DNA of 64,000 nt from Daphnia pulex (Eukaryota > Arthropoda > Branchiopoda > Diplostraca > Daphniidae), in NCBI RefSeq assembly GCF_021134715.1, contig NC_060024.1, positions 4,712,001 to 4,776,000 on the forward strand. The letters run 5' to 3'. Within the stretch, counting starts at the first letter, position 1, and each line of letters begins with the position of its first letter. The notes under the pieces were generated by a model, which had not been told where the DNA came from, did not search any database, and was given only the letters and a program-made list of their open reading frames with translations. Made by a program: the position numbers and the translations under genes. Shown here in pieces: positions 24,601 to 34,420 of this stretch.

Positions 24601-26034
24601 TGGAGGAGCACTCCACGATTATGGGAGCCCAGTGTTCGTAGAAGAGGTTGGCAGGAGTTGAACCGTCTTCGTCGTCAGGCAAGCTGCCGTCCAGATCGTC
24701 TACTCCTAGTTCGAAGGAGGGACTGGAAGCGCCGGAGTTCATGGTTGGCGAAGTCCCGAGAGGAGAGTGAGGCGAAGAAGTTGGCTGGTATGGAACGACG
24801 ACAGGGCCTTGGTGAGGATCGCATGCTGGCAGATTGATGGTAGGTGGAACAGGAGCTCGTCTTGTCGCTGGAGGCGTTGGCTGTGGCCTAACGTGTGAAG
24901 GGAGAAGAGCCGGATGTGGAGCATCAATGCCTGCCAGTGGGAAGTTAGCCGTAGGAGTGATGGTGGGTGGAGCAGGGACTCGTCTGGGCCTGCCAGGTCG
25001 CATCGTGGGAGGAGAACAGCCCGGATGTGGAGAGGGGATCCAGGAATCATCCCCTGTCTTACTAGAGGATGTGTGCTCAGGCGACTCGTAGTAGTTTGGC
25101 GGAGTAGTAGAAGAAGCCGGTGTAGCAGAGGCGGTTCCCGGAGAGACGCTGCCGGCCGCTTCCACCAGGGCACCGTGCTTTTCGGCCCGTTTAGCAGCCG
25201 CGCGGATGACGGATGGGTAGCATTGCGTGGAGCAAAACTTCTTGTTTTTGTTGTGGCAGATGAAGGATTTGCTACAGGCGCTGTTGGCACAGGCTCTCTC
25301 CATGTTGGCGTGAAGGTAAGATGGTCGTGTCGTGTCGTACGTTCCCGCACGGTTTCTTCTTCTCTTTTACGGTTACTTCATTGGCTGGCATCAGGGGCTG
25401 GAGTGTCCGATACGCTAGCTGTGCCACGATGAAAAAGTTAGACGGAAAATTGCCGTATGGATCTGTGAGCTTAGAAAGAAAAGAAAGACAGCTGGCGCCT
25501 CGCTGGTCAGTGAGTTGTAAATGGCGTATAAATTGTCTTGCCCAGAGCTGGAAGAAATATTGAGAATATCAAGAATGTCAAATATGGGATGCTTCAGCTG
25601 CTTGCATTGGCCTTCACAGTTGATGTTCCCAAACAATCAATTTCGACGACTCAAGTCCAGTCTTCTTATGCACGCGAAACATCGTACAGCGATACCCCGG
25701 TAGCAGCATCCATCTAGTGGCGTTGTTGGAGTTCCGAAGAAGTGAGTGCCGGCCACCTGGCGGAGGAATTTTGAAGCTCGAGCCGTATCGTGGTGTAGTA
25801 GTGCGAGATCGGTACATGCAAGATAATGAGTGATGAGTAATGAGTATTAAATAGGGTGGATAAAGGCAGGCCCAGTAGAAAGCAATCGATCGATGGCTGG
25901 AATCGGGTGGGATCGAGTGATTGACAAGTGACGAGTGACGAGTGCGGGGCTAGAAAACCGCGGGGCCGTTGGACTGCCCGATGAGAGAGTAGGTGGCTGG
26001 CTTGAACAACTGCAAGCTTGCAGTTTGCTGTGTT
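21625..26034 (-). mobile_element. Complete R2-type non-LTR retrotransposon
   Basis: A 4410-bp insertion lies between two identical 23-bp direct repeats. On its coding (minus) strand it has about 730 bp of 5' leader, one uninterrupted ORF of 1152 codons and about 220 bp of 3' sequence with no poly(A) tail. The single ORF with N-terminal zinc finger, central reverse transcriptase and C-terminal CCHC plus restriction-like endonuclease is the R2/NeSL/CRE-type layout. An exact TSD and an open ORF argue for a recent insertion. The insertion point lies within a 30-bp palindrome (26047-26076), left of its centre. Confidence 0.9.
21845..25303 (-). CDS. R2-type retrotransposon protein: zinc finger, reverse transcriptase, restriction-like endonuclease
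   Basis: 1152 residues with no interruption. Residues 5-28 hold Cys/His pairs (C5, C10, C16, H17, C24, C28; FCSTQC) like a treble-clef zinc finger. Residues about 50-290 are Pro/Ser-rich with a basic RPPRPPRPPR run. The reverse transcriptase has SPGADGV near 403, FRPISLLSTIYKL, WLDLANAFGSLPHDF, SGVRQGDGLSS and the catalytic AYADDVALIG near 625. C-terminal are a C-x2-C-x8-H-x4-C knuckle near 984 and an RLE core near 1042 (RPDIVISS, then D after twelve residues in IIDLTITFD). The protein would nick a target and prime reverse transcription there. The ATG at 25303 is the first in frame before the zinc finger. The clade within the R2 group (R2, NeSL, Hero and others) needs a tree; no Ulp1 protease or OTU domain is evident. 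A degraded relative is at 8690-9010. Confidence 0.92.
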   Translation of the reverse strand: MERACANSACSKSFICHNKNKKFCSTQCYPSVIRAAAKRAEKHGALVEAAGSVSPGTASATPASSTTPPNYYESPEHTSSSKTGDDSWIPSPHPGCSPPTMRPGRPRRVPAPPTITPTANFPLAGIDAPHPALLPSHVRPQPTPPATRRAPVPPTINLPACDPHQGPVVVPYQPTSSPHSPLGTSPTMNSGASSPSFELGVDDLDGSLPDDEDGSTPANLFYEHWAPIIVECSSRTELDTIASDLAADWHSRTSKDDSSSSEASRPPRPPRPPRTSPQRSNTNRHQSRQQQRIRQKNNAKRWEAASKLQALFKRYPKRAVRKVLGEISQCYTGSIDSATLFLKATYEQPRPPEADVMEAKAAYDACSWAPLSDDDLSLLSLPPSSQEVAYKLKRASNTSPGADGVEYKDILRLDPFGRLLELLYAAVWLYGIPACWKSARTIPVYKKGPTDDYGNFRPISLLSTIYKLFSSSIASRLTAVASDNDWLSLEQKGFLPGVHGIKEHTMLLESAIEQAKLKKSRLTICWLDLANAFGSLPHDFLHQLFQSLPIPTELRDILTDIYTNSTFQFVVNKELVTIQPTSGVRQGDGLSSIIFNLAAEPLIRCAKAPTNHGFTLFGSLLKATAYADDVALIGSSPDQLQPTLDAMLAVAAKLGLRFNVAKCSFLSLSKGKATNSSLLHIHGTSLRCLEEGESECYLGVPMGTRLTFRPVCDLPDKLTKVADSDLAPWQKLKVYRAHLLPSLSHHLATGRVLRGFLDEMDARCAEFLRFVANVPHTAHNGFLYSDRRAGGLGASQLAKDSDIWIIARAAQLLDSNDPVVRLTTRAQLSQNISRGFNGKPPDPLPLSNYLSGSVEGGLHDTRFYRCGSNTWSRARKSARRLEVRIDVSGDESTKVIADDVSCLSLKAVRGLRSVIRKRWTISLTNALHQGRVARGLLLDPSNDIARLSSHRTCLSFNEWNLIHKSRLGLLPLLGNPGYSAPNTKCRRCKVDAETTSHVTSHCRSNLPAIGRRHDLVLAEIVKTITRAGHAASVNRVFPGSTLRPDIVISSTDPPTIIDLTITFDAPESLDAGHARKIEKYSCLGLTLPFVIGALGSWLPSNNAVAVALNIPPAPWRRLRRKCRLMAIQGSVSIIHRHIRGHGDDQEANIPAP

Positions 26035-26057
26035 GTCAAAATCGAGAATTTTCCTGA
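26035..26057. repeat. 23-bp target-site duplication, right copy
   Basis: Exact copy of 21602-21624. Its right end lies inside the palindrome at 26047-26076. Confidence 0.9.
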
Positions 26058-26076
26058 ACTATAGTTCAGGAAAATT
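26047..26076. repeat. 30-bp perfect palindrome at the retrotransposon insertion site
   Basis: The half-site aattttcctgaacta is followed directly by its reverse complement, with no spacer (centre between 26061 and 26062). The insertion junction at 26057 falls four bases left of the centre. Confidence 0.9.
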
Positions 26077-26423
26077 TTTGAAACCGGCAAACACTTGGTT
26101 GGTGGAAGAAGAAAAAGTTGGGAGATGGAAGAATTAACGTGTGATCGTCACGGCTGTGCTGAGCTGACTGAACGCGGCTCGCCACCGCCGTCCGCACCGT
26201 TCGAAAAGCACCGAACCGCAGGGCACAACGAAAATAATATGTTATAACGCTTTTTTCCCGTTTCTATTTTCAGGGCAGCAGCGCAGGCGCTGTGTGTACG
26301 ACTACTTTTTTTGAGCACGTAAAAGGAAATACTAAACAATGTAAGTCAACCTTGAATTTATATACCCTAGATTGACGCGCGACCTAGGAACTTTCTCGGC
26401 TTCCTCGACTTTGTGTTTTGTTG
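26077..26423. other. Unassigned; possible 5' exon with GTAAGT donor
   Basis: A GC-rich stretch (26150-26230) is followed by a purine-rich segment ending in aacaat then gtaagtcaacc near 26340, which looks like a first exon with a donor. No downstream partner exon was identified because the hAT element follows. Confidence 0.3.
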
Positions 26424-26431
26424 CCATTATT
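26424..26431. repeat. 8-bp hAT target-site duplication, left copy
   Basis: ccattatt, repeated exactly at 27680-27687 on the other side of the element. Confidence 0.92.
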
Positions 26432-27679
26432 TAGGGCTGTGGCCCGGGCCATGAAAGCCCGGGCCAAAGTTCGGGCTAAAGGAAAAAAAAACCCAACCCG
26501 ACTCAACCCATCGAGGCATTTTTTTAACGGGGCGGGTGATGGGTCGAACCGCCGGGTCCGCGGGTCAACCCGAGATGTGGCGCCATCTATTGGTCAAATA
26601 AAGAATCTCACAGCTAGAAAGTGCCAGAAAGATCTGGAGGGATAGGATAGCTTAAATCCATGCATTGCAGATGCAGAGTTGCAGACATTCGATGTTCAGT
26701 CATCACGTTTTAAGTAGACGCTGACACGCGCTAGAGCTTCAAAAGGCAGAACACATGAAGTGGTGAAGGCAGTATGTCTAAACGTAAATCTACTTCTAAT
26801 AATGGCGAGCAGTTATCGCGTAAACCTCAAAGTTTGTCTAAATCGAGCAATTCTGCTGGGAAAAAGAGATGTTTACCAATTAACATTAGCATTGAAAGTG
26901 ATGATGAGAATGAGATGGATGATGCAGATGCGCTTCCTGCAACAAGCACAGAAATAACCAATCAGTCAAGTTCAGCTCTCATTGAAAGGTATCAATTAGT
27001 CTATCTTTTAATTTGCTGTTTAATGACTAGAGATCTCCTCAGCATTCCAGCGACAAGCGCAGCTAGCGAGAGGGCCTTTACTGTTGGCAAGGATATTTTT
27101 GGCATTTCGAGAATGAGCTTGAAGCCTGAGACCGTTGAAGCCCTAATCTGTCTACGTTCATGGTACAAAGCAGGATTAGTGGGGGTAAAAGAAGTCTACG
27201 ATTTCTTGGAAGAAAACTTTGATACCTTACTTTTCAACTTTTGGAAAACGAAGAAGAAGAAGATTTTTAAAAACAATTTTTTGTACTTGTTCGATAACTA
27301 CAGTTAATTCGGATTTTTGCTTCCAACACTTACTTCCAAGTTTCTTTTCGTTTCATTGATGTATGTTTGTTTACATCAATTCTCATGTATTAATTTTTTT
27401 TGGTTCATTTAAAACAGAATAAAAATTCAATTTTTATACGTTAGGAAATTTTGCCATTTATTGATAAACAGACTGAAAAGATGCTGAAAAAGTATGATTG
27501 ACCCGTTAAAAACCCGGGCCGTGACCCATCCTGTTAATATTTTTTGACCCATGGGTTGGCCCGGGCCGAACCCATTTACTCTGTTGGCCCAACCCGCTCC
27601 AACCCGTGTTTGAAGAAAAACCCATCTAGGCAACCCATTAAAAAAAAACCCGCCCAATAAGCTCCGGGCCACAGTCCTA
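26432..27679 (+). mobile_element. hAT transposon, internally deleted, complete ends
   Basis: A 1248-bp element is bounded by the inverted ends tagggctgtggcccgg (left) and, read from the right, taggactgtggcccgg (15 of 16 bases match), with an exact 8-bp target duplication. Both the 8-bp duplication and the TAGGGnTGTGG-type ends are diagnostic of hAT elements. Sub-terminal regions are rich in repeated gggcc/cccgg and aaccc words, as is common for hAT transposase binding regions. It carries a shortened transposase ORF, so it is likely non-autonomous. Confidence 0.92.
26774..27307 (+). CDS. Truncated hAT transposase (N-terminus joined to C-terminal dimerisation domain)
   Basis: 177 residues, against roughly 550-700 for a full hAT transposase. 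Residues 1-75 are a basic and acidic leader (MSKRKSTSNNGEQ, IESDDENEMDD) without a BED finger. From about 85 the hAT dimerisation domain follows: LLSIPATSAASERAFTVG, R-MSLKPETVEALICLRSW, ending at residue 177. The DDE catalytic core is absent, removed by an internal deletion of the element or spanned by a missing exon. ATG at 26774 is the first in frame inside the element. The protein cannot catalyse transposition but could dimerise with a full-length transposase; that role is inference. Confidence 0.88.
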   Translation: MSKRKSTSNNGEQLSRKPQSLSKSSNSAGKKRCLPINISIESDDENEMDDADALPATSTEITNQSSSALIERYQLVYLLICCLMTRDLLSIPATSAASERAFTVGKDIFGISRMSLKPETVEALICLRSWYKAGLVGVKEVYDFLEENFDTLLFNFWKTKKKKIFKNNFLYLFDNYS

Positions 27680-27687
27680 CCATTATT
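27680..27687. repeat. 8-bp hAT target-site duplication, right copy
   Basis: ccattatt immediately after the right end of the hAT element. Confidence 0.92.
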
Positions 27688-27987
27688 ACGTATTTAATTC
27701 GTTGTTATTCTTTTCTGGAAATTTTCAATTCATTTGGGATAGAGATTATTATGAAAAAAACCGTTAATACGTTTTTTTTCTCATGAAAAACGTAAGTGAT
27801 TTTTAAATCAATCTGGCATCGCTGAAATGAGCAGACGACGGAATTGTCTTGTCAGTTGTCACATTTTTTTTTTTTACTAACGGATTCGACGCCGTGCCAG
27901 GCTTTTTTCGTTCCCAGTTACGGCATGTTTCGGGTTTTGATCTTTTGTTTTTGTTTAGATTAGGAATAACCAATAAACTATTGAAAA

Positions 27988-29226
27988 ATGAGTGGAGTTT
28001 TGGAGAGAATTGCGGCTATCGAAGCCGAGGTATGATTACCAAACTTGACACATTTATTTAGGTTACCTGGTAACGATGGACTGTTTTCGCATTTGCAGAT
28101 GGCTAAAATTAACGAAAACAAGCGACTGCTCAACATCTCATCTCAACGTCTGCTCAAAGCTCGTTTGGCCAAGCTAAGGAGAAAAGTCTTGACACTGAAA
28201 TCAGGTGGAGGTGGGCATGGTGAAGGTTTCAATGTTGCTAAAACGGGAGATGCTGTATTGGGTTTGTTGGTAAATCCCATCATAGACCCTCAATAAAGTA
28301 AAATTTGTCATTTTAATGTGCTTCGTCAACCAGGTTTTCCGTCAGTGGGTAAAAGTACCCTTCTCACCTTAGCACTTTGGCAGGAGTTTATTTAGAGGTG
28401 GCTGCCTATGAGTTTACTACACTGACAACAGTCCCTGGCTGCATTCGTTACAAGGGTGCAACAATTCAGGTATTTAATGCAGTTATAGCTCCAATAATAT
28501 GCAGCTATAATACCAAACATTTTCTTATTGATCTAATTCTTTTTTCTCCATTTAAATATTTTAGTTGCTGGATTTGCCTGGTATTATTGAAGGTGCCAAG
28601 GATGGTAAAGGTCGTGGTCGGCAGGTAATTGCTGTAGCCCGAACCTGTAGCCTTATCTTTATTGTGCTGGATGTCCTGAAGCCTCTGCAGCACAAGAAGA
28701 TTATTCAGCGTGAGCTCGAAGGCTTTGGCATTCGTCTCAATAAACAGCCGCCCAATATCAGCTTCCGCAGCAAGGAAAAGGGTGGTGTCAATCTCCAAAC
28801 TCTCGTAATTACATTCTATTCAATTAATGAGGAACAGAGTTTTCACGTTTCTTTTTGTTTCAAAGGTACCGCAAAGCGAGCTCGATTTGGACATTGTCAA
28901 AACTATTCTGTCCGAGTATCGAATCCATAATGCTGACGTCACTCTCCGCTCATCGCCACGGCCGATGATTTGATTGACATTATCGAGGGAAATCGAGCTT
29001 GCATCCCTTGCATCTACCTACTCAACAAAATTGGCACGACATTTTACTCTTATGATATTCTGTAAATATTGGTTTAATTGTTTTTGAAATTTCCACAGAC
29101 CAAATCAGCATCGAAGAATTGGATGTCATTTACAAAATTCCCCATTGTGTACCCATCTCTGCCCATCACAAATGGAATTTCGACGACCTTCTCGAGAAGA
29201 TGTGGCAATACCTCAAACTTATGTGA
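27988..29226 (+). pseudogene. DRG1: DRG1 (developmentally regulated GTP-binding protein 1) pseudogene, introns retained
   Basis: Exons at 27988-28029 (MSGVLERIAAIEAE), 28099-28269 (LLKARLAKLRRKVLTLKS, AKTGDA), 28334-28469 (P-loop [30 protein letters not shown]), 28565-28804 (G3 [27 protein letters not shown]), 28866-29035 ([20 protein letters not shown]) and 29099-29226 ([20 protein letters not shown]) follow DRG1 in order. DRG1 is a ribosome-associated translational GTPase. Lesions: a frame loss at the exon 2/3 junction (ORF ends at a stop near 28296), a frameshift inside exon 3 near 28373, a small deletion after TLRS near 28950, a GC donor near 29036, and loss of the whole C-terminal TGS domain after YLKL. 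Because introns are present it arose by DNA duplication, not retroposition. Identity is confident. Confidence 0.92.
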
Positions 29227-31928
29227 ATGTACATCAGTTTGAAACTGTAAGAAAATCTAAACTGCGCGGCCCGGACCGGACCGGTGGGTATATACATCAT
29301 CACTACTACTACTACTGGTTTTTAGATCTCAAAAAGATACAGGTGGTGGTGCGCCTGAAATGTACCTGAAAAGAAGATTGCGAAAAGGATCATCATCATC
29401 AGGATATTGTTTTTCGAGCGGGCTCAGTTTTCTCTCGGCGCCTAGCCTCTGGAGACGCGGAATTAACGGCCAACAGATTATCGACCATCACCGAGCTGAT
29501 GATGGGCTTGGCGATTTTTGGCGCTGATCTGACCACCGCAAGTAGATAAGATACGATGGGAAAAAGAAATTAAAGTTGAGAAAACTCTTCATCTTTTAAT
29601 TGTTCTGAAAAGAAAGTCTCAAAGTAAAAATGAAGAAAAGAGCCGCCCTAATTAGTATCGATGGATTGAGCTATTCGTTTAGTCTCTATTCGATTCTTCT
29701 TTTTTCTTATATATTTTCGCCCGTTTCTCTGCGGAGAACAACATAAAGATTCTAATTTCATCCGCCTACTTTTCCCTCTTTCTCCCCAATTCTCCCGGTT
29801 TATCATCTCCTCTTTTTCTTTCTCTTCCCTGCTGACTTGGAGAAAGAGGAAACTCCCACAAGCTCTAAAGTGGATTGATATATGGACCTACACCGTGTAG
29901 AGAGCTATCGTTGCCGGATCGACGAATGCAGGGCCCTCATCCGTAGCTTGAACATTGTAGCATGTATATAACCGCTTTGCTGGAGTAGAAAGAAAGGAAG
30001 AAAGAAAAAGAATAGAGAGAAAGAGGCACGTGCCCGATGAGCGCGCGGAAAAATACTTTACAAGTCCCAAAATTGCTCTTCCTTTTCCTGTGGAAGCAAA
30101 ACACACACACATAAGTGGTTCTCCCAATCGAACTACTCCGAACCCCCCCCCCTCCCCACAGAAAGAAATTACATGAGATGAGAGTGAAAGATATGGTTGC
30201 GTGCTTGGACAGCGCACTCGCTGCTCAAGCGAAATTAACCAACAGCTCTTGGGATCTTACCGTATTTTATGGAACGGTGGGCGAAATGGACCGAACAGCA
30301 CCAATCGGTCATAACTGGTGAGAGGCTGTGAAACATTCCTGTCACTCATCCGGACAATCTAAAAATTTGAAAAAAAAAATAAAATTCCTTTAGACGCCTG
30401 TGTACATCACTGTTGTAAATAGAAATGACTGTCAACATTATGGTCCTATATAACTGGAACTCATAGCAATTTTCTCCGGAGCAGGGGTAATGCAGTACGG
30501 GGGATGTGTATAAGAACACCCAAAAGGCGAAAGAAAAAAAAAACCGGGGCCCTGAACGCAATTTCTGGAACTTGAAGTAGAAAACGAGACCATAAAAGCA
30601 TATCCCTCTCCTACTATTACAATTCTTTTTTAGGGGGGTTTTATTGCATTTACAGGGTAGAGTCGGAAGGAATCCCTTGGAGAATGCACCGAGCCCTTTA
30701 TATGGCATCGACAACATCTTCTTAGGATCTAGGTTAAAAGTTAACGTTTTTATATTTCTGCAAAGCGATTTGAAAACGTTGCCGGATCGGGGCGGATGGA
30801 AGATAGGTGTAGTAAAGAAAAATGGTGGAATTCTCCGATTTAGTAATATACTCTGATCCTTTAGGGTCTTCCAGCTCATTTTATCGCCCTTATTCCACCC
30901 CCTCGTCTGATTTTTTACAGTCAACATTCGATTTCTCGTGTTTCTTTCCCTTCATTACACAACAACCAACTCTTAGCGGCTTGTTATAATTCCACGGTTC
31001 CTTCCCAATAGAAACGAGGGAGAAAAGAAGAAAAAGAGCTTGTTAGTCGTGTGCTTGCTGTCTTTGCGGGGATATTCCAAGATGCCGATGGGCTTGTATT
31101 CATTAGAAAAACTCACCCCCTTAACATCTCTTATTTCTTCTTACCTTTTGATGTTGGCTGGCCGGCCTTTCCCCTCAGTCCCTCTCGATAGAAAACCAAC
31201 CTGGGCAATGTCTCGATTCTGGAAAAAGAAAATAAAAAGAATTGAGTGAGGTAACATTAGTGACTAAATATAAAATAGTACAACAACGAATCATTTACTG
31301 CCTGATTTTAGTCTTTAGTTGAAAGTTAAGATTTTATTACGCAACAATTAATCTCGACACTTTTTACAGTTTGGTTTTGCCGTTGTTTGGGTTGTTGGGA
31401 AATGTTGGCTCATCTGGTCACCGGCCCGATAAGGACGAGTGCGGACACGACTAACTTGCGACTAACGGCCTAAAGGGCAAGTCGATAAATGTTTTGACGT
31501 CTTGATAACAAATAAGTTTGTGAGCTAATAGTTGAAGTAGCAATAACTGTTGCTATAGAAAGACATTTTCCATCCATGATTGCCTATTGGCGCATATGAT
31601 CGTCAACGCCAGGAATGCCCACCAATTGGGACGGATTCGATCCGGAAGACATGGCTAGTAGGAGAAGAAATCGTACACAAAGAATCAATGGCGATTGTTA
31701 CAAAATAAATTTCACATCAAATTTAAGATACCCTTTTGAAACAGAACGTGTGAATAAGATAGCTTCAAAAAGTATTGGCTAGATGGCGGCAAACGAGAAG
31801 GAAATGAACGAGCGCCGTTTCATGAAATGCCTAAATAGCTATTTAATTTTTATCTAAAAAAAAATGATTAGCTGTACGATGAGATTCATCTTAATTATTT
31901 ACACGTACCTTACATTTTTAGATTAGAA
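29227..31928. other. No gene recognised
   Basis: A 2.7-kb stretch with a (tac)n run near 29301-29316, a C-run of nine near 30144 and many short ORFs (29888-30217, 30346-30927, 31040-31249) without domain signatures. It may be flanking DNA of the lost DRG1 3' end or intergenic. Confidence 0.4.
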
Positions 31929-32619
31929 ATGCCGATTGTCTACATCTGGTCTCCCAAAATGGGTAATCCGTATGGCCACGCCGCCCTGCAGACGGACAAG
32001 TATCACATCAGCTTCTGGCCCGATGGAGATGTCAAGAAAGAGTTGGGTGTAGTAAACACAGTTACGAATGGAGTTAATGCATCCCTCGTCTTCCATCAAG
32101 AATTGGATCTCTTCTACGAAGGCAAATGCCGACCCACTGGCGTATACGAAATCGTCAACGTCACGAATGAAGCCATTAATGGCATCCACGAAGAATTCCT
32201 CCATTACAACGGAATCAAACCGGCGGATGTCACATTGAAAGTAGCAGAAGAACACATCGATATTAAAAAACCAGAGATATCTGTTGGTAAAACGCCCTAC
32301 ACCTTTGTGGCCGAAATTGTTGGCCAAACTTCTGTATTGAACGTGATAAGTTCGACAAGTCTCGACGTCAGGTTCGTTACATTCGGAACCTTTCTATTAC
32401 CGCAAACAGAGTTGCGTATCATTTTGCTTCAACCTCATCCAAATGGCCGATCCCAAACCACAAGGAATTCCATCCCAATTGACAGACATTGTTACGTCAC
32501 AAGCGTTGGACAATTTCACCGTGCCGTGGTTCCAAAGTTACATTCAAAGATATTGGGTGAAAGATAAACATGCCGCAGATAATGCGTTTGGAAGAATCAA
32601 GAAATATTTGCTTGGATAG
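31929..32619 (+). CDS. Uncharacterised protein with GHAALQ/SFWP motif; frame changes near the 3' end
   Basis: The ATG at 31929 opens MPIVYIWSPKMGNPYGHAAL with ISFWPDGDV shortly after. The pattern of an aromatic-rich start, G-H-A and a Trp-Pro motif recalls small proteins predicted to adopt papain-like (NlpC/LRAT-type) folds in bacteria and animals, where His would be catalytic. This is tentative. The first frame is convincing to about 32325 (FVAEIVGQ). After that the likely continuation lies in a second frame (CIERDKFDKSRRQVRYI) and a third (PQGIPSQLTDIVTSQALDNF to a stop at 32617-32619). So the gene is either frameshifted twice or has an unseen intron. The 3' flank from 32636 is duplicated at 44050. 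Confidence 0.5.
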
Positions 32620-32639
32620 TTTAAGACAAAGTGTCTTTC

Positions 32640-32960
32640 TTTTATAACTGGGTTTTAATTATATCACTAGGATAGAAGACTAGAAGAGGAGCTTTGTAAC
32701 ATTAGATAAACATTTAGATTGACGAAATGAGAATGAAAATGTATTTTTTTTTTAATGATTTGATCGACTGCTGGATTGGCAATGTGGCCTTTTGATGGAT
32801 AAAATTTAAAAAAAAACCAATGCATTTCCAATAATAAAAAAATGTCTTGAAAAAATGTATCAGCTCAACGATTTTTTGCCCTCGAATCTCCAATTAAGTT
32901 CGTAACCCTCGTAATGACAAGATATAAACCGTTACGGCCGTTTCCCGCAAAAGTTTTTTT
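32640..32960. repeat. 3' flank shared with 44050-44335
   Basis: The segment with cactaggatagaag, gatcgactgctggattggca and aatgcatttccaataataaaa is repeated near the end of the MAM-type gene at 44050-44335, where it is joined directly to sequence matching 34190-34420. Confidence 0.85.
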
Positions 32961-33232
32961 TTTCCTCTTTTACCACTTATTTACCTTAATTGTTATTACA
33001 TAATGGGGAATCAGAGAGCTCAGTAGGAGATTATGGTATTATTGTATTACCCTGATACGCATAACGATTTTCATCGATAAAATAGCAAATTTTTTCAAAA
33101 ATATTCAATTCGAGATGGCAATGGTGTGTCATACCTGCAAATTTTTTAGTCCCCTCCCCCTCAAAAAATAAAACACGCCACTCGGCGTCCATGACTCAAT
33201 AGAATAAGAACTGGAAGTGCTTGAAGTTGAAA

Positions 33233-34268
33233 ATGTCTGACGTTGTTACGAGTGAAGTTAAAGAAGTTCGTCTTGGACTATTCCGAATCTGCTGGAAACA
33301 CTTAAAGCTTACCCTCCGGAGGAGAGTCCCGACTAGCAAAGAGATTAAATTATGTGGTTCTCAGCTAGGCCGTTCTATAGTAATCTCGTTAGAAGTGTAC
33401 CCACACCAGTATGTGATTACAGTAGTGACGCAGCCGAAAGTTGTTGACGAGGAATCGATTGACGGAAAAGAGCCAAGCAAGAAACAAAATAAATTGAATG
33501 AGTCGCTGGCATCTGAAGAAAACTTGGAAGATTTGGTAGTCAAACAGCCCAAAAAAGGTTTGGATTGAAAATGCTCCAAGTGTACACCACATTGAAGTGT
33601 TAGAATTACACAACTACCGCTACAATAATTCCTGGGAAGGATTTTTTCAGCATGAAACTTCTGAACTTGAGGAATGTTCGTTCATGATTTGGATAGATTA
33701 TGGCACAAATGAAGTAAGACAGACCCACATGAACAAACAGATAGCTGAAATGTTACAAAGTCAAACTCATTGTGATGTCCAATTCCAATTTAAAAATGGA
33801 CAATCTATTGGTGCCCACATCGTTATCCTATCAGCAAGCAGTCCTGTATTTGCTGCCATGTTCAAACCTGGATTTAAGGAATCACAAACCCGTGTAGTGG
33901 TCATTGAAGACATTGATGTGCAAGTGTTCAGACACTTACTGGACTATTTCTACACCAGTGAAGCTCCCCGAATAACAAGGAATGAAGAAAGCAGCATTAT
34001 GTTGCTGTACAAAGCTGCCGACAAGTACGACGTCAATGATCTGAAAAAGGAATGTGTCGAAATGTTGTTGTTGGAACTGGACACTGAAAACGCCATTGAG
34101 TTGTTAATCTGGTCTGAATTCCACGTCATTCCTGAGCTACTTGAAGCAGCCATGAAGTTTACAGTGAAAAATTGCAAAATGCTTTGTTCTCATCCCTCAT
34201 GGCAGAATTTGTTAAAGAATCACCCTGAATTATGCCTGGAAGTTTTCAAGAAAGTGGCAGACCGGTAG
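33233..34268 (+). CDS. MATH/BTB (SPOP-like) protein with one frameshift
   Basis: ATG at 33233 reads MSDVVTSEVKEVRLGLF to about 33550. Then one base shifts the frame at an A6 run (33550-33555), and the protein continues with VWIENAPSVHHIEVLELH and onward to the stop at 34266-34268. The second part holds a full BTB/POZ domain from HCDVQF near 33768 (GAHIVILSASSPVFAAMF, LLDYFYTSEAPRI, LLYKAADKYDVNDLKKECVE) and a BACK-like C-terminus (FTVKNCKMLCSHPSWQNLLK). SPOP-type proteins are Cullin-3 substrate adaptors in which an N-terminal MATH domain binds targets. The N-terminal part here is MATH-like in position but weak. Such genes are numerous in Daphnia. The lesion falls in a homopolymer, so assembly error and true mutation are both possible. 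The 3' end is copied at 44336-44540. Confidence 0.8.
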
Positions 34269-34420
34269 AAAACTGAATAGGCCTACTAAATGATTCAGCT
34301 AATATATAACTCCTGTTAAGGTAGAGTAAAAAGAATTTGTATCTCCACAAATATTTGTAAACACTTTGTCCATTCATTATATTATCATATTTGTGTTGAT
34401 AGACTATTGTCCAGGTTTTT

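Noticed and set aside
21903-25432. Long plus-strand ORFs and alternative minus frames inside the R2-type ORF
   Set aside because: They lie antisense to or out of frame with an intact 1152-codon reading frame and carry no domain motifs; high GC of the ORF keeps other frames open.
30115-30927. Coding ORFs around 30-31 kb
   Set aside because: Low-complexity, overlapping on both strands, no recognisable domain or splice structure.
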